Source of the DNA: Zeus faber
Lineage: Eukaryota > Chordata > Actinopteri > Zeiformes > Zeidae
Reading direction: 5' to 3'
DNA: 64,000 nt
Assembly (NCBI GenBank): GCA_960531495.1
Contig: OY482851.1
Coordinates: 26,088,533-26,152,532 of the forward strand
Position 1 is the stretch's first letter, and each line of letters begins with the position of its first letter. The notes below the pieces were generated by a model. That model ran no database searches and was not told the DNA's origin. It saw only the letters and a program-made list of their open reading frames with translations. Position numbers and translations under genes: made by a program. Shown here piece after piece: positions 39,053 to 50,815 of this stretch.

Positions 39053-40016
39053 GGGGGGGGGGGATTTGTTTGTTTGTATTGTTCAGTGACTTGCAAAATA
39101 GTTTTAAAATCCAACATGAAAAATAATCACGATAAGATCATGGATCCTGACTGAAAAAAAATTGATAGATTTTTGCTACATCGCCAACCCCTACTTTACT
39201 TTAAATAGTTTACTTGGGGAAGAAACTGATATAACATGCCAATCAAAGTCGTAATGTCAATCAAGTTGTATCGTTTGTAATTATTCATTGGTTTGGTTCT
39301 GCAACTCTCCAATAAAAATGTTTTACGCCTTTTATTTGTTGTTTTTTATACAAAAAGTTAAAATCTGCTTCATGAGGAGGGCATACATTTCAAATTATAT
39401 ATTTGTTATATCGTATATAAAAACAAATAGAAATGCTTATTTTCAGTGAGCAATCCTAATAACAAAAATCTCATGTTTAAAATATCTTGGAAGCCAGCCA
39501 TGAACTCAGGAACTATGTTACATCTCATTGATTTGTGAACAGTTTCCACTCAAGTAAACCGACTGGACGTCTCTCGTGGGGTCTCTGGACGCATCTAGCA
39601 GGGTCGGGTAACTGGACCATGACAAAAGGCTGAATCTCTCTTGCATGTCTCAATCATTTTTGTCCAAATTGGCCTTTCAGTCTTAACCACACTTCAGCAA
39701 GACTACGCATGAAAATCAAGCTTATATTTAGATATTTTACCCAATGTTTTCTTAATTCATTCGTGTTCCTGAAATTCCTTCATCATTAAAAACACATTTT
39801 AGTAGTAGTTACACGGTGTATTAGAGCGCAACTCCCACCTGTCTGTACAAGAGGAAAGTACTTAATTTTGTTTAAAGGACAGACTAGGAGCTCGAAACTA
39901 AATTCCACATGACATTTTATGGCTCTAACCGGGTGGAGTACTGCCCGGTGCTTAGCACCTTATGAGGAAATGCTAGATCTGATCAAACAGATTTAAACAG
40001 TTCACTAGATACACAC
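38216..40016. other. non-coding intron sequence with microsatellites
   Basis: It contains (AAT)n at about 38,560-38,584, (TA)n followed by a run of G at 39,001-39,063, and at about 39,120-39,195 a fragment ending gctacatcgccaacccct, which looks like the terminus of a non-autonomous hAT. No exon was seen apart from piwil2 exon 2 at the end. Confidence 0.5.
39001..39063. repeat. (TA)n and G-run
   Basis: About 25 TA units followed by a run of about ten G residues. Confidence 0.95.
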
Positions 40017-40092
40017 CCACTGGTGGTCCTCCACGGCCAAACACATTCTTGCACGGCTCGATCCCCATACCTCGAAACATCGATATGAGAGT
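40017..40092 (-). CDS. piwil2: piwil2 coding exon 2
   Basis: The reading is TLISMFRGMGIEPCKN followed by VFGRGGPPV. It lies between a strong acceptor (caatcttcacag) and a gtgtgt donor. The SMFRGMGIE block matches the conserved SMFRGLGIE block in the N-terminal region of mammalian PIWIL2. The exon ends in phase 1, matching exon 3, which lies about 16.7 kb further along the minus strand. Confidence 0.85.
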
Positions 40093-40181
40093 CTGTGAAG
40101 ATTGAAAAAAGAACAATAACCGGTGATGGCTTGAACAGGTATCTCACCAATTTTCAGCAAATCAAAAGTGTTTCGACAAAC

Positions 40182-40619
40182 ATTTTGGGTTGCAACTTCT
40201 CCTTTGGGCAGACCCTCAGGCGGCTTCTTCTCGGTCAAGCCTTGCGTCGTCGTTTCACATAGCCGTGCTCGTCCCACTCGTGGCTCCAAGCCCAGCGGTG
40301 CCGTTTCTTTCGCTACCCGAAAACTTGGTTCGGGGGAAGAGAAGAGCAGACCTCTGGCCCTGCCAAATCCCCCCCTTTCAGGTAGCACAGGCAGGCCTCT
40401 GGCCAACCAAGGGAGGGGCTCACTGGCGGGTGGCGCTGCCCCTCGTCCAAACTGCATCAACCCTGCATCAGCAGAAGCGATGAACCCTCTGGATTGACTG
40501 AAGCCAAGCCCCGCTGCGGAGCCCGGCAGGCCTCTTCCACGTCCAACCACTGGCTGCTCGGACCCGAGTCCTCTGCCCCGGGCCATCCAGGGCAGGACAC
40601 CGGGCGGAGGAGAATCCAT
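40182..40619 (-). CDS. piwil2: piwil2 coding exon 1 (RG-rich N-terminus)
   Basis: PIWIL2 is a cytoplasmic germline Argonaute that binds piRNAs and cleaves transposon RNA. Translation starts at the ATG at 40619 (MDSPPPGVLPWMARGRG) and gives about 146 residues rich in RG/GRG/ARG motifs, the type of site that is dimethylated and bound by Tudor proteins in this family. A candidate acceptor (ccctccag) gives about 31 nt of 5' UTR to 40650. The 3' boundary is uncertain. A strong donor (G|gtgaga) after 40148 would leave a 55-nt intron and break the phase into exon 2. A weaker donor (AAT|gtttgt) after 40182 keeps phase with an 89-nt intron, so it is used here. The assignment rests on the downstream exons matching PIWIL2 strongly. 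Confidence 0.75.
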
Positions 40620-41399
40620 ACCAGTAAGCACAGTTTATTCAACACTAAGTCTGGAGGGTAGACAAACAAATGACTTGTTAACTTCCCACATCAGTCTTCT
40701 ATTTTTTATTTTATTTTTTACCAAAATGGACATGCTTGTTGGTAGTGAAACACTACTGAAAGGTTTGAGTCTCTTTTTGAGAGTCGGTTCTTAACGAGTC
40801 ACCCAGTAAAGAGGGTTCGTTCACTTTGACGACTCTTCGTCCATTTCAATCAGTTGGTGTAACGCAGCGGTCGGCTGCGAGTCGTGAACGGAATTCTCAC
40901 CAGAATCATTTCACTCCGTAAAAATACATTTATTTTGGGTGAAATAGATGCTGAAAAACCGATCACGTTCGATGAATTCGATCACGGCGCTGGCCTCTAT
41001 TTTATCTATATTTTGCCTTCGACTCTGCGTTTGAATCATCTCGTATCACTAGCAGGTAGTCGCAAAGGGACCAAACAAATGCCCGGCAGAATTAAAACAA
41101 AACAAAACAAGGCTTTAAACATGAATGGTGGGGTTTTTTTTTAAATTCAATAAACAATGTTGGTAACCTAACATGGTTGTCAATTATCCAGCTCGTTAAC
41201 TTAACTCCCACTTGACGCTCTAACGGCAGTTTCAACACGTGGTCAGGCTACGCACCACCGACGGGAGTAAAACGCGACTTCATGTTGACAAAGCAAAAGC
41301 ACGCACGGAGGGACACGGTTTTTTTTTCGGTTTACACGCATTCGTGAACTCGCTCGACTCCACGGATACGTTTGATAGTCTCGTCGCGCCGTCCTGCGA

Positions 41400-41560
41400 T
41401 ACTCACCAGTCCGGGAGCGACCGGGCCGTTAACGGACAGGGCCCTGAAGTGCGGCGAGGGGGCGGCGTCCGCGGGCCTCCCATTGGTCCGCCGCGCCTGT
41501 CAATCACCTGGCAGCGTCCGTACCTGTGATTGTGCCGCGTTCGCGTCGGATTCGACCCGC
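41400..41560 (-). promoter_or_regulatory. piwil2: candidate piwil2 promoter and non-coding first exon
   Basis: A CpG-rich patch about 0.9 kb upstream of the piwil2 start. On the minus strand it has a CCAAT box (complement of cccattggtccg near 41,480), GC-rich sequence, and a strong donor (GGACTG|gtgagtat) with the exon side ending at 41,407. That donor could join a non-coding first exon to the acceptor just before 40,650. This is inferred from composition and splice consensus only; the transcription start is not visible. Confidence 0.4.
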
Positions 41561-41597
41561 TTAGAAAAACCCGATGTCGTACTTTGAAAGGTGCGAG

Positions 41598-41652
41598 GGA
41601 ATTTAAGTCAGAATTCCAATTTGGAATTTAAGTCAGAATTCCAATTTGGAAT
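41598..41652. repeat. 25-bp tandem duplication near the piwil2 promoter
   Basis: Two adjacent copies of a 25-bp unit (ggaatttaagtcagaattcc plus aattt) followed by a partial third. Each copy contains the self-complementary core aattccaatttggaatt. Its role is unknown. Confidence 0.75.
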
Positions 41653-43914
41653 TGTGCGTCCGAGTTTGCCGGGGTAAGACTCCTGACGTCACGGCAACAC
41701 GGTGTCACACACCGTTGACGGTGAACAAAGGTGCCCTTTGCGTGTTTTTTTTTTGATTCGAAAACACGGTTACCTTCGATGGGAACGGCGTTGTCGTTTT
41801 TATTGTAATGTTTACATACCTTTTGAAGCTTGTAGTATTCACAAGATCGTCAAACTAAAATAAATGTGCTGTCCATGTTTCCCCGAACAGAGGCGATAGA
41901 ACACATTTGGCTCCGAAACGGGGACCGCCTCGTCGGAATTACCGATTTCCTAATTGCAACTGAACGCAGCATCGGTTTAACGTAGACTGAGCGATACAGG
42001 CCACGTCACTGCCATTAACACGAATGGAATTCCTTTAGAGGAAATCACAATGTCCATTATATATCATATCCACATGTTAAATACAGAAACGACATCACTT
42101 TTCAGACACAAATGAGAACCCTTTGAAATCATAAGTAATTGGTGCCTGTCATGGGTACCCAAAAGCAGTAGTTCTCAATGTGGGGTCTCTACCTATAGTA
42201 CAGACATGAATGGAGGTTTGAGACAAAATCACATCTAACAATAAAGAGCTTCTCACAAAAGTCCACGGAGAACATGTTCCTATTGTGAGACAACAGCCTT
42301 GTATCCACGACACAGACTAAAACCTATTCTCTCCGGTGCTGATTTCTTTGTAATCTTTCCCGATGCCCTATCATCAAATGTGAAGGGGCAAAGGATCATC
42401 TCTTCTGCTCAACGCATGTGTGGCCGAGAAGGGGTTGGAAGCCCAGATGGCAAACACAACGGGTTGTTATTTGTGTGTTTTTTCTTTTAACGACAGCAGC
42501 TGTAAAGTATTTTTTTGTGCGGCGTTCCCTGTTCTAAACTGTTTATGTACATCCATGTGGGGTAATCTGGGGCTTATCCTTATCCCTACCAGGTGCTTCA
42601 CGCTCACAGAACTGAACAATCCATCATAATAAATCTTTTTATTGCACCAGTAATTCAATCGAACCCATGCAATGAGCTAAGTAGGATGATCACATGACGA
42701 CAACAGTTGTTCACTGGTAGTTGTGAGACGTGCCATCTATCGATGTCGAGTTTTGAGGGGTTTACTTTATACACTGTGTTTTCAATCCAAGATGTGCCAG
42801 CTTGCTCTTTATGAATCTCAATTAATTGCATTGACACGTTTGGTCTCAACATGCTCTGCTACATGAAGGGAAACTGTCAGATATTCACTTCTCAACAGGT
42901 TTCGGCCGCCAAACAGCGCCGTACATTGATATTTTCCGTTCCACTATTGCTCCCCTATTGATTCATATTGAATTTGATGCAATGCAGCTAATCTGTCTTT
43001 TTTCACCAAGGCATATGTAACAGTGTCTTTAGTCAGAATTGGGAGGTAAGAAAATATAGTGTTGATTCCCTTGCAGGGTGGGTTGGAGTGTAATAATGTG
43101 TAATTCATGGGGTGGTTTAGGCCTAAAACACAGATTTAGACACAGATTAGGCCTAATCTTAGACTAAATCAGGATCTCTTTAATCTGGACTCACTGAAAT
43201 GGCCTTTCTCAGCTGTAGTTTAAAATAATATCAGACTTGTTCAGGATTTCCAGATGGAAGATTAGAGGTAATGGAGGTGTAAGTGAAGTTTTAAAATAAA
43301 CCTGGCCAGAGGCAGGTTTATCTTTGGACGAATGGATGTGGCGTCCAGATCAACCTTGATAATATAGAACATGGATGATCTGGACTAAGACCAGCACCAA
43401 GACCAGACAGAAGGAGATGGCTAGTCCTTCATGACCTTAGTCTAGGACTTCCTAGTCTAGAACTAATTCATCTGAAACTAAGCAACGTCTCAGAAAGGAA
43501 TTTTGAAATTCTGGATGAACCGTTCTGATATAGACGAAACCTCATCTGTGAGGCCGCCCCCTACAGTATATGATACGGTTATCAATTGAAATACAAAATA
43601 AGTAACAGACAAAATAGACAAGCTCAAACAACACTCATATCAAGTTCAAGTTCAAGTTCAAGTTCAAGTTCAAGTTTAAGTTCAAGAGATTATTTGTCAC
43701 ATATCATTTGCTTCATAGCACCCCGGCACTGTGGTTAAGGAACGGGAGAAAATTCCCTCCCACGGAATAGAAATGTGCAAATTCACAGCCTGTCTCTGCT
43801 CCTATCTGAATCGCGTGCATTTGTCAAGCTCGGTTTTACGTTCTGACGCATCCGACTACTCTACTTTTCAGCAGGCCGCTGACATTTCATGATTGATTGT
43901 AGTAGTGATTGATA
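41653..43914. other. intergenic sequence between piwil2 and htr7
   Basis: No exon recognised. 43,120-43,550 is rich in self-complementary words (aggcctaatcttagacta, ttagtctaggactt), consistent with a decayed MITE. 43,641-43,685 is a tandem caagtt hexamer array. Confidence 0.4.
43641..43685. repeat. (CAAGTT)n tandem repeat
   Basis: About seven copies of the hexamer caagtt, with one variant near the end. Confidence 0.9.
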
Positions 43915-43922
43915 GCAGGAGT

Positions 43923-44060
43923 GAGGGAATGCAGCTCAGGCGGTCAAGCAGGTCGTCTAGTGATCAGAAGATTGCCAATTCAATCCTCGGCTGAGAACGT
44001 GCTGAAATGTCCTTCAACAAGGGGTGCATGCATCAGCGGGCTATCTGGAATTAGCTTGAG
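43923..44060 (+). mobile_element. degraded tRNA-derived SINE
   Basis: It aligns with the head of the SINE at 27,909: gcagctcaggcggtcaagc, gtcgtctagtgatca and a mutated B box (aattcaatcct). The 3' tail is not recognisable. Confidence 0.65.
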
Positions 44061-44916
44061 CACCACTACTGTGATCGTCACATTTAATTCTTTGCTCTGT
44101 TGTTAAATGTTGGGCTTTTTTTTTTTTTTTTTTTTTTTGGTGGAAGCCATTATGCATCACTCAGGCATTTTTGTCCGATTCATGTAGCACTTTAGAATGC
44201 CAGGGGTAAAAAAAAAGCCGGCCCGCCTGCCTGCCGTGGAAGAAATATACCACAAAACTGTAGAATGAATCTGCTTAGACAACGTCGGAAGCCACATTAA
44301 ACAGACAGCTAATAAAATGTATTACAGAGCGACAGACATGGACTCTTTAATCCAACGTGACAGCGAATGTAGTGATATGAGCTCAGACTGTAGGGTACGG
44401 CTTGGAACATGGCGCTCTTCTATCAGCAGCCAAGACAAGACATGACATGCGAGATTCTGAACTTGTTGTTAAACTTGTTTTTGAATGTATTACCAATATT
44501 GACTTCGGTTTACTGTTTAAATTTTTTAGGTTTATTTTTCTGTTGCTTTTGTACGTTTTATTTTTTTTGGGCTTAAGTTGAGTTTTGTTGTGCATTATCA
44601 ATTTCTTTCTAAGATTCATCTTTCTGCTTCACTGTTCGGGTTTATTTCTGTAGTTATTGTACATGACCATTATGTCCTCTGGCCCTGCCAATTATTTTTA
44701 ATGTTTAGGTTAGATTTGTTGTTTATCATTAGGTTTAGTGGATATGGCCATATGTTTTTTTTATTGTGTACAGTAAACTGCCAGGTTTTATTATTTATAT
44801 GTTTCCATATATTGCCATTTTCTTTTCATATTTTTATTCCATTGCTTTATTATTATTGCTTATCTTTTACGTTAACTGCTGTGACACTGAAACTTCCCTC
44901 CAGGGTTGAATAACAG

Positions 44917-44918
<2 letters not shown>

Positions 44919-45010
<92 letters not shown>

Positions 45011-45023
45011 TCCATCCATCCAT
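44919..45023. repeat. (TATC)n-(TGTC)n-(TATC)n-(CATC)n array
   Basis: A compound tetranucleotide array. It follows directly on ccctccagggttgaataaca, a sequence like the 3' ends of fish non-LTR elements, which often grow such arrays. Confidence 0.95.
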
Positions 45024-45059
45024 CTCTTAGGATTCAGAACGGCTACTCCGAACAACACT

Positions 45060-45960
45060 CCATTGGACCAGGGTCTGCGGGACAGGAGGGGTGCGAGTGA
45101 TTCAGGTTTGACTTGCCTGAAGGACTCGCACCCCCAACCCCACAATTTTAACTGCAATTACCAACAGCACACATTGAGCACTGGGGCTTTTTTTTTTCCG
45201 GGGTGGCCAGTGGCAAGCGGGTCGGTGTTGGGGCGTGGTTGGCCGGGGGGTGGTTGGGTGGGCCCCCCCTCCCGGCCTGGCTGGAGTCCTGACGGCTTGC
45301 GCCTGGTGGCTTGGGATGTGCTGCGACCTGGCTGGGCTGCGGAGAGCGCTGCCGGGTGCTTTCCGGGGCCCTTGGGGGGACTGCCTGCCTTTGTGGGTGT
45401 GGGTTGGGGTGTGGGGGGCGGCTGTTGGCCTTTTGCTTCTGCGGCGGGCGCCTGGGGGTGGCGGGGGGCCTGTATACCTGGCAGCCTGTCGGGGGCGGCA
45501 CTGCTACGTGTGTGGGCACTTGGCACTCCCGCCAGGTGGGGGTCTGGTCAGCTGCGGTGGGGCAGGCCTCCCCCTTGTGCGGGGCGTGGGTGGGCATGGG
45601 GGTCCTGCCGGCTCGCCCATGGGGCGGGCCGCTCGGGCGGGGTGTCGGTCTGTTCCCGTGGGGCCAGGATCTGGGCCAGCGGTCCGTGCTTTGCACCCAT
45701 GGCCCAGGTTCTGTGTCGGCGGCTGCGTCTTGTGCCTGCACCCAGGGGTTAGTTGTGCGTGTGCGGGGTCTCTTCATGCTCCCTGGGACTGGGTCATGCT
45801 CCTCGGGGCTGGGCATGGGAGTTGCTCCACGGCCCTCTGGCTTCTCTGGGGGCCCAGGGGTCTTCTGTGGCTGCAGGGCGAGGTACCCGGGGCTTTCCTG
45901 TGGCCGTAGGGTTTCCACGGGGCTGGGGAGTTCGGGGAGGCGCCGCGACATATTACCAAC
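45060..45960. repeat. GC-rich low-complexity segment
   Basis: About 900 bp with very high G on the plus strand (ggggtgg, gtgggg and ggccgggggg patterns). Open frames of 169-267 codons exist in several frames of both strands because stops are rare in such sequence. None has a domain. Its start (cattgagcactggggctttt) and the following (CA)n recall a dispersed fish repeat, but the family could not be named. Confidence 0.55.
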
Positions 45961-46006
45961 CTTCTACACCAATGCCAATGGGGATAAGTCAGGTACACTC
46001 ACCGGT

Positions 46007-46009
<3 letters not shown>

Positions 46010-46053
<44 letters not shown>
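46010..46053. repeat. (CA)n microsatellite
   Basis: About 22 CA units just after the GC-rich segment. Confidence 0.97.
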
Positions 46054-46056
<3 letters not shown>

Positions 46057-47191
46057 GCCTTGAGTGCACCCTCCTGGTTGCATTCCTCTCCTTTCCTCCC
46101 TCATTTGCTGCCATAACTATGACTGGAAGAGGCCACGTGACCAGTTGTAGTTCCAGTTTTCCTGGACCTAATTCACTGTTTTTCAATACATGTTGTCATC
46201 CAACGTTCATGTTTTTGTGTACATTTTGTTTGTTTCTATGTTTATTTGTCTCACCATGGTGATTCAATAGTTCTCCAAAGAGGGTGGCTTGGTGGTGGTT
46301 CAATACAATCAAAAACTGTGCTCTTGTCATTCTACAGGTCATCCACAGGACAGAGTTATTGCAGCAGTTTTTGATGATTCAAGAATTATTTAAGAGTTGC
46401 ATTGCAGGTTGAGAAGTTGAACTCCACTTGCAGACTAACTCTGTCCTGAATACAATGGCATACAAATACTTTGTGTTGTATGCCCAGCATGCTGACAGCA
46501 CAGGTAAAAAAAAAAAATAGACAGATAAGGACACTTAAGAGGAATTTCCTTTTTTTTTTCAGGACGGCGAGATGAAAAATGACGCAGACTGAAGGGACGG
46601 ATATGCCACAATATACTATATGTGACCATTAGAACAGCAGCATAGAACTCAATAGATGTTCTCTGTCAGGTCAGATGATGCAGTGTATTTCTGTGTGTAC
46701 ATGTGTAATATGGCAGCTAAGGTTTTCCAGAATGGATCTAGAATTTGAACGGTAACTTAACTTGTTGTTTTTGGTCACTGGCTAGGCACACTGGCAATTA
46801 GACCTAGGCCTGCTCCAGCCTCGCCGTAATGACAGAAACTTTCCCGGAAGCATTAAGTAGATAACTTTCTTCCCCACACCTGAACTCGGCCAGAATAATT
46901 AAATCGACGTTGCGGAGAGTGGTCTTTCCGCCGCCCGTCTTCCTTCCATTTCGATGATTTTACATAGAGCGACCAAACACGTGGTGTTTTCAACACAGAT
47001 ATGATTGCTGTGGAACACAAAACGATTTGACCGGTTTCTCGACAATTATTACAAGCAGTCAGACTCAATGGAACAGCCAGTGCCAGTCGAGAATAACAAT
47101 GGAAACAATGGAAAGCCATACAACCATCCAACAACTTGGTAGATTGATTTTAGTTAGGTCACAGAGTTAGGGGAAAAGCAGTAATAAATAA

Positions 47192-47234
<43 letters not shown>

Positions 47235-47268
47235 TCAACAAGCAAGTAGAAAAAAAATATATACTGGC

Positions 47269-47355
47269 TCTGTTCCATTGAGTTAGACTTCTTGTAATAA
47301 TTAGAATTATATATATATATATATATATAAATATATATAGGACTTCCTGATCACG

Positions 47356-47442
<87 letters not shown>

Positions 47443-47503
47443 TATATATATATATTTTTTTACATATATATTTTTACAAGAAGTCTAACTCAATGGAACA
47501 ATG
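47269..47503. repeat. inverted repeat with long (AT)n core
   Basis: The left arm tgttccattgagttagactt plus cttgtaa (about 47,269-47,296) and the right arm ttacaagaagtctaactcaa plus tggaaca (about 47,473-47,503) are complementary, with about 180 bp of almost pure AT repeat between. A third, diverged copy of the arm lies at about 47,045-47,083 (attattacaagcagtcagac then tcaatggaaca). This could be a MITE or a slippage and foldback product. Confidence 0.75.
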
Positions 47504-48823
47504 CTGCAATACTTCTATCTATCTGTGTGAAGGACGACAATATATGGACAGGTAAAACTATCCGGTCGCGGAATAGATGGTAAAAATTTGTGGCACAGTC
47601 GTATTTGTCACATTTTATGGGGAGATATTAATATTAAAGTGAATGATGTTCAATTTACACCACATGTGTATATGACATTGCGACTGTTTGAACAGTCGCA
47701 AGCATCCGCACACAACTCCATCAGATCAACTCACACTGTATAAAATTCAACCTTGCGCAGAAGGAACATTTAGACGCCCAAGGTTCTCCCCAAACCTAAC
47801 TAATGCATCGGGTTCAGAGAGAGGATTAGAACACGTCTACACCATAGCTTATTGCTATATTGCTCCTCTGACTATTTTTATTTTTTATTTTTTTATTTTT
47901 TGGAAAGTCACTTGAAAACAAACTGCAGGACGAGAGAAAGCCAAGGTGATGACAAGTCTATATTGTCAACACTCTCTGAACTAACATGTAAACATAGTAA
48001 ATGTTTCCTGTTGTTTTTCTCTCAGAACTCATCTTTCTCAAGCCTCAGAGCTGGATTATTTATGATGCCAGCTATTTCTGTGTTAGAACCTGCTTATGAA
48101 TAGAAAAGTTGGACATGACTTCTTTAAATTAAAGAAAAGCTCTGAGATAGGTCAGACACTATGGTAGGCAAATGCAGATAACTACTTCCCCCGCAGAGGG
48201 ATCAATGATGTATACCCAAAAAAAGAAGAAAAAACACAAACCCGCTAATGACTGGGGCACATAGTGAGAGTGGGGGTTGACTTTCAACTCCTGAAACCTC
48301 AAATTTATGCAAATTGTTTCGCCATTTCACATTTTTCTCCTCGGTGCATATAATTAAATATATTGCTTCTGTATTTTTTCCATTAAAATAAATGTTCTGA
48401 TTCTTCAGAAACAAAATGCATCGTTACAGTGTCTACAAAATGCTCTTGTGCCTTTGTATTGAGCGCTGCCCCGCTGACTCGCTATGCGATGGGGGCTGGA
48501 ACAACTGTTTCTCTCTGGTCCTGCTCACCACTTTCACTTTCACTATCTTACTAGTTATTGCCCCGCTTAGCTCGGTAATGTTTGTACATAAAGGCCCTGT
48601 TTAGAAATCCTCAACTCGCTGCCAGGAAAGCAAACTAAACACTGTTTACGCCACATCCACGGGGAGGCAGACGCTCTCATCCCACCTGTCAAGTGCGATC
48701 CACAGAAAGAACGGTCAACAGGGGTCATTAGCCAATCAGGTTGGCAATTATAGTAAAGGTTGGCCTTGAACAATTTATTGACCATATTGTATGTTGACTT
48801 CTCACCCAGGACCCTTTAAAGCA

Positions 48824-48960
48824 GTGGTATTCAAACTGGGTGCAGCCCCCCCCTAGTGGCGCACGGAGGAATTGCCCGATTCTTTTTTATTTTATTTTTA
48901 TTTTCATTCGTTGTCCACCTTTGTGCTCTTGTGTGAATAGGCAATTAAAGGCCACAAATA
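48824..48960 (+). mobile_element. hAT-type terminus
   Basis: cagtggtattcaaactgggt, followed by gcagccccccctagtggcg, has the form of the end of a non-autonomous fish hAT element. The opposite end was not found. Confidence 0.4.
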
Positions 48961-49045
48961 GATGGAACTGGCCGACCTGGGTAACTACAATATAAACTAT
49001 GTTATTTTGCATATAACGCATTTTTTATTTGTACATTGTGGGGGG

Positions 49046-49191
49046 GGGGGGGTTTGAAGCATTTTAGAATGGCGAGAATGCATAATCTGAGTGGTATTTT
49101 CAGCAAAAAAAACAAACTTCAAAGACATGTTTTGAGGACCTCAGAGACTTATATTAAGTTGCTGAAAAGGAGTATAATATGTCCCCTTTAA
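49046..49191. mobile_element. TTAA-type MITE, copy C (3' part)
   Basis: Matches the 3' part of copy A: gagtggtattttcagcaaaa, gttttgaggacctcagagac, and the end agtataatatgtccccttta, with TTAA at 49,188-49,191. The 5' part is not evident. Confidence 0.7.
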
Positions 49192-50155
49192 TCATGAACA
49201 GTAGACCCGTTTGAGATTGTCACTTTTAAACATCTTGCATACTTCCGAGGATGATTGGCTCCCAATGCGAGTATAATCCTACACCTGGTTGTCCCTCGTA
49301 ATTACTCCAGCCTCACAGGGCTGAAGCAGACCCACTTCGCTGACAAGTGGTTTTGCATAAGCCCCCCGGGGCCTCTCCTCCGGCTTGGTAGACTGTAAAC
49401 CCTGCAAAGATGTCCTCCTTGACATCTTTGCAATTGTAATGTCTTAACTGTATGTGGGGAAAATAAGACTGACAGCAGAACCCGGGGTATCGGCAAGGGG
49501 CCAGTGGCCACAGGTATTAATCTGATGTGACAATCAGCACGATGGACCTACAGTCAGGACGGGGATGAGTGGGAGCTAATGGGTGAATAAAAAGGCCGCA
49601 GCCTGGTGATCCCATGCATGGTGGTGGGATGGGGGCGGGGGGCGTGTTGGAGATTTACAAGTTGAGATGGCCCCTCTGCAGCCAGAGGGTACTGTAGAAC
49701 TGCACCACAGCTGTTCCTGCCCGGATGATGATGCAAGCAGCCTGATGTCCCCAGAATGTTTTCCCCATATGTCCTCTCCTCTCCCCTCCTGCATAGTTCT
49801 GGTTTTTTTTGCCCTCATTTCATCAATATTTAGGCATTCTAAAAGATGAGAGGACTGATCAACCATGAATGGCATCCGATTACAAACTTGGAATAGACTA
49901 AGAATTTAACAAATCGCTGTAGACCATGCATGCGAGCTAATGTGCAGTCCAGTTCAGTGGTTTTTCGCTTTTGAGTGTTTGTAAAGCTATTTATAATAAG
50001 GTGACTTCTGCTGCCAGTGCTAGGCTACTGGCACGCTGCCAGGATACTCATTTCCTGGTTCCAAAACAGAAACAAAATGGACATAAATCGAGGAGGAAAT
50101 GTGCACTAATGCAGATCCACATTGAAATTCTACACTTTAATGCTACTCGATGGAT

Positions 50156-50166
50156 GGATAGATAGG

Positions 50167-50237
<71 letters not shown>

Positions 50238-50254
50238 ATAGATAGGTAGGTAGG

Positions 50255-50338
<84 letters not shown>

Positions 50339-50340
50339 CA
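50156..50340. repeat. (GATA)n compound array
   Basis: About 185 bp of GATA units with blocks of GGTA and GACA variants. On the minus strand it reads as Leu-Ser-Ile-Tyr repeats, which are not a gene. Confidence 0.97.
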
Positions 50341-50815
50341 TCAAAACAATGGACTTTTGTTCCTAATATAAGAAACGAATGCCAATATGCCATAACATTA
50401 ACATTAAAGATTAGAAACATAAAAAAAGCAATACACAATAAACTTAAAAATTAACAATAAACCCATGTATCAACAACTCACAATCCAAAAAAAAAAGGAA
50501 ATCGTGCAAGTTTGCATACATATACTGTATGTCCTAGAGCCTTAATGAGAACGCAATATATACGCACACACTTCTCCCCATTCCCATTGGTCATTTTGCC
50601 ATGTCGGTTGTGTGCCCCGCCATCTGACAAGCGCACAATTTGAAACAAAAAAACTAAAAAAACGGTGGTGTTTGAAGTCACTCATTTTTTAAGCTTCAAA
50701 GGTATTTTTTGGCTTTTGGTTTAATTTATTCCCACAGTTCATACATTTTGTGCCTTGCATTTTCTTTGACATAATTTGCTGGTTAGGTGCCCCCCTCCCC
50801 TGCTGGTATCTCACA

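Larger units (their letters stand above)
46054..50815. other. intergenic sequence upstream of htr7
   Basis: No gene recognised. It contains the AT-cored inverted repeat (47,269-47,503), a hAT-type terminus at about 48,824, a MITE end at 49,046-49,191 and the GATA array at 50,156-50,340. Remaining short open frames show no domain. Confidence 0.4.

Noticed and set aside
45148-45951. 267-codon minus-strand frame and several plus-strand frames of 224-250 codons in the GC-rich block
   Set aside because: All are proline/arginine- or glycine/tryptophan-rich low-complexity readings that occur in several frames at once, as expected from stop-poor GC-rich sequence. No domain or splice context was seen.
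50048-50438. Frames rich in LSIY repeats
   Set aside because: They are translations of the GATA array. The regular units also are not a CRISPR array, because there are no unique spacers.
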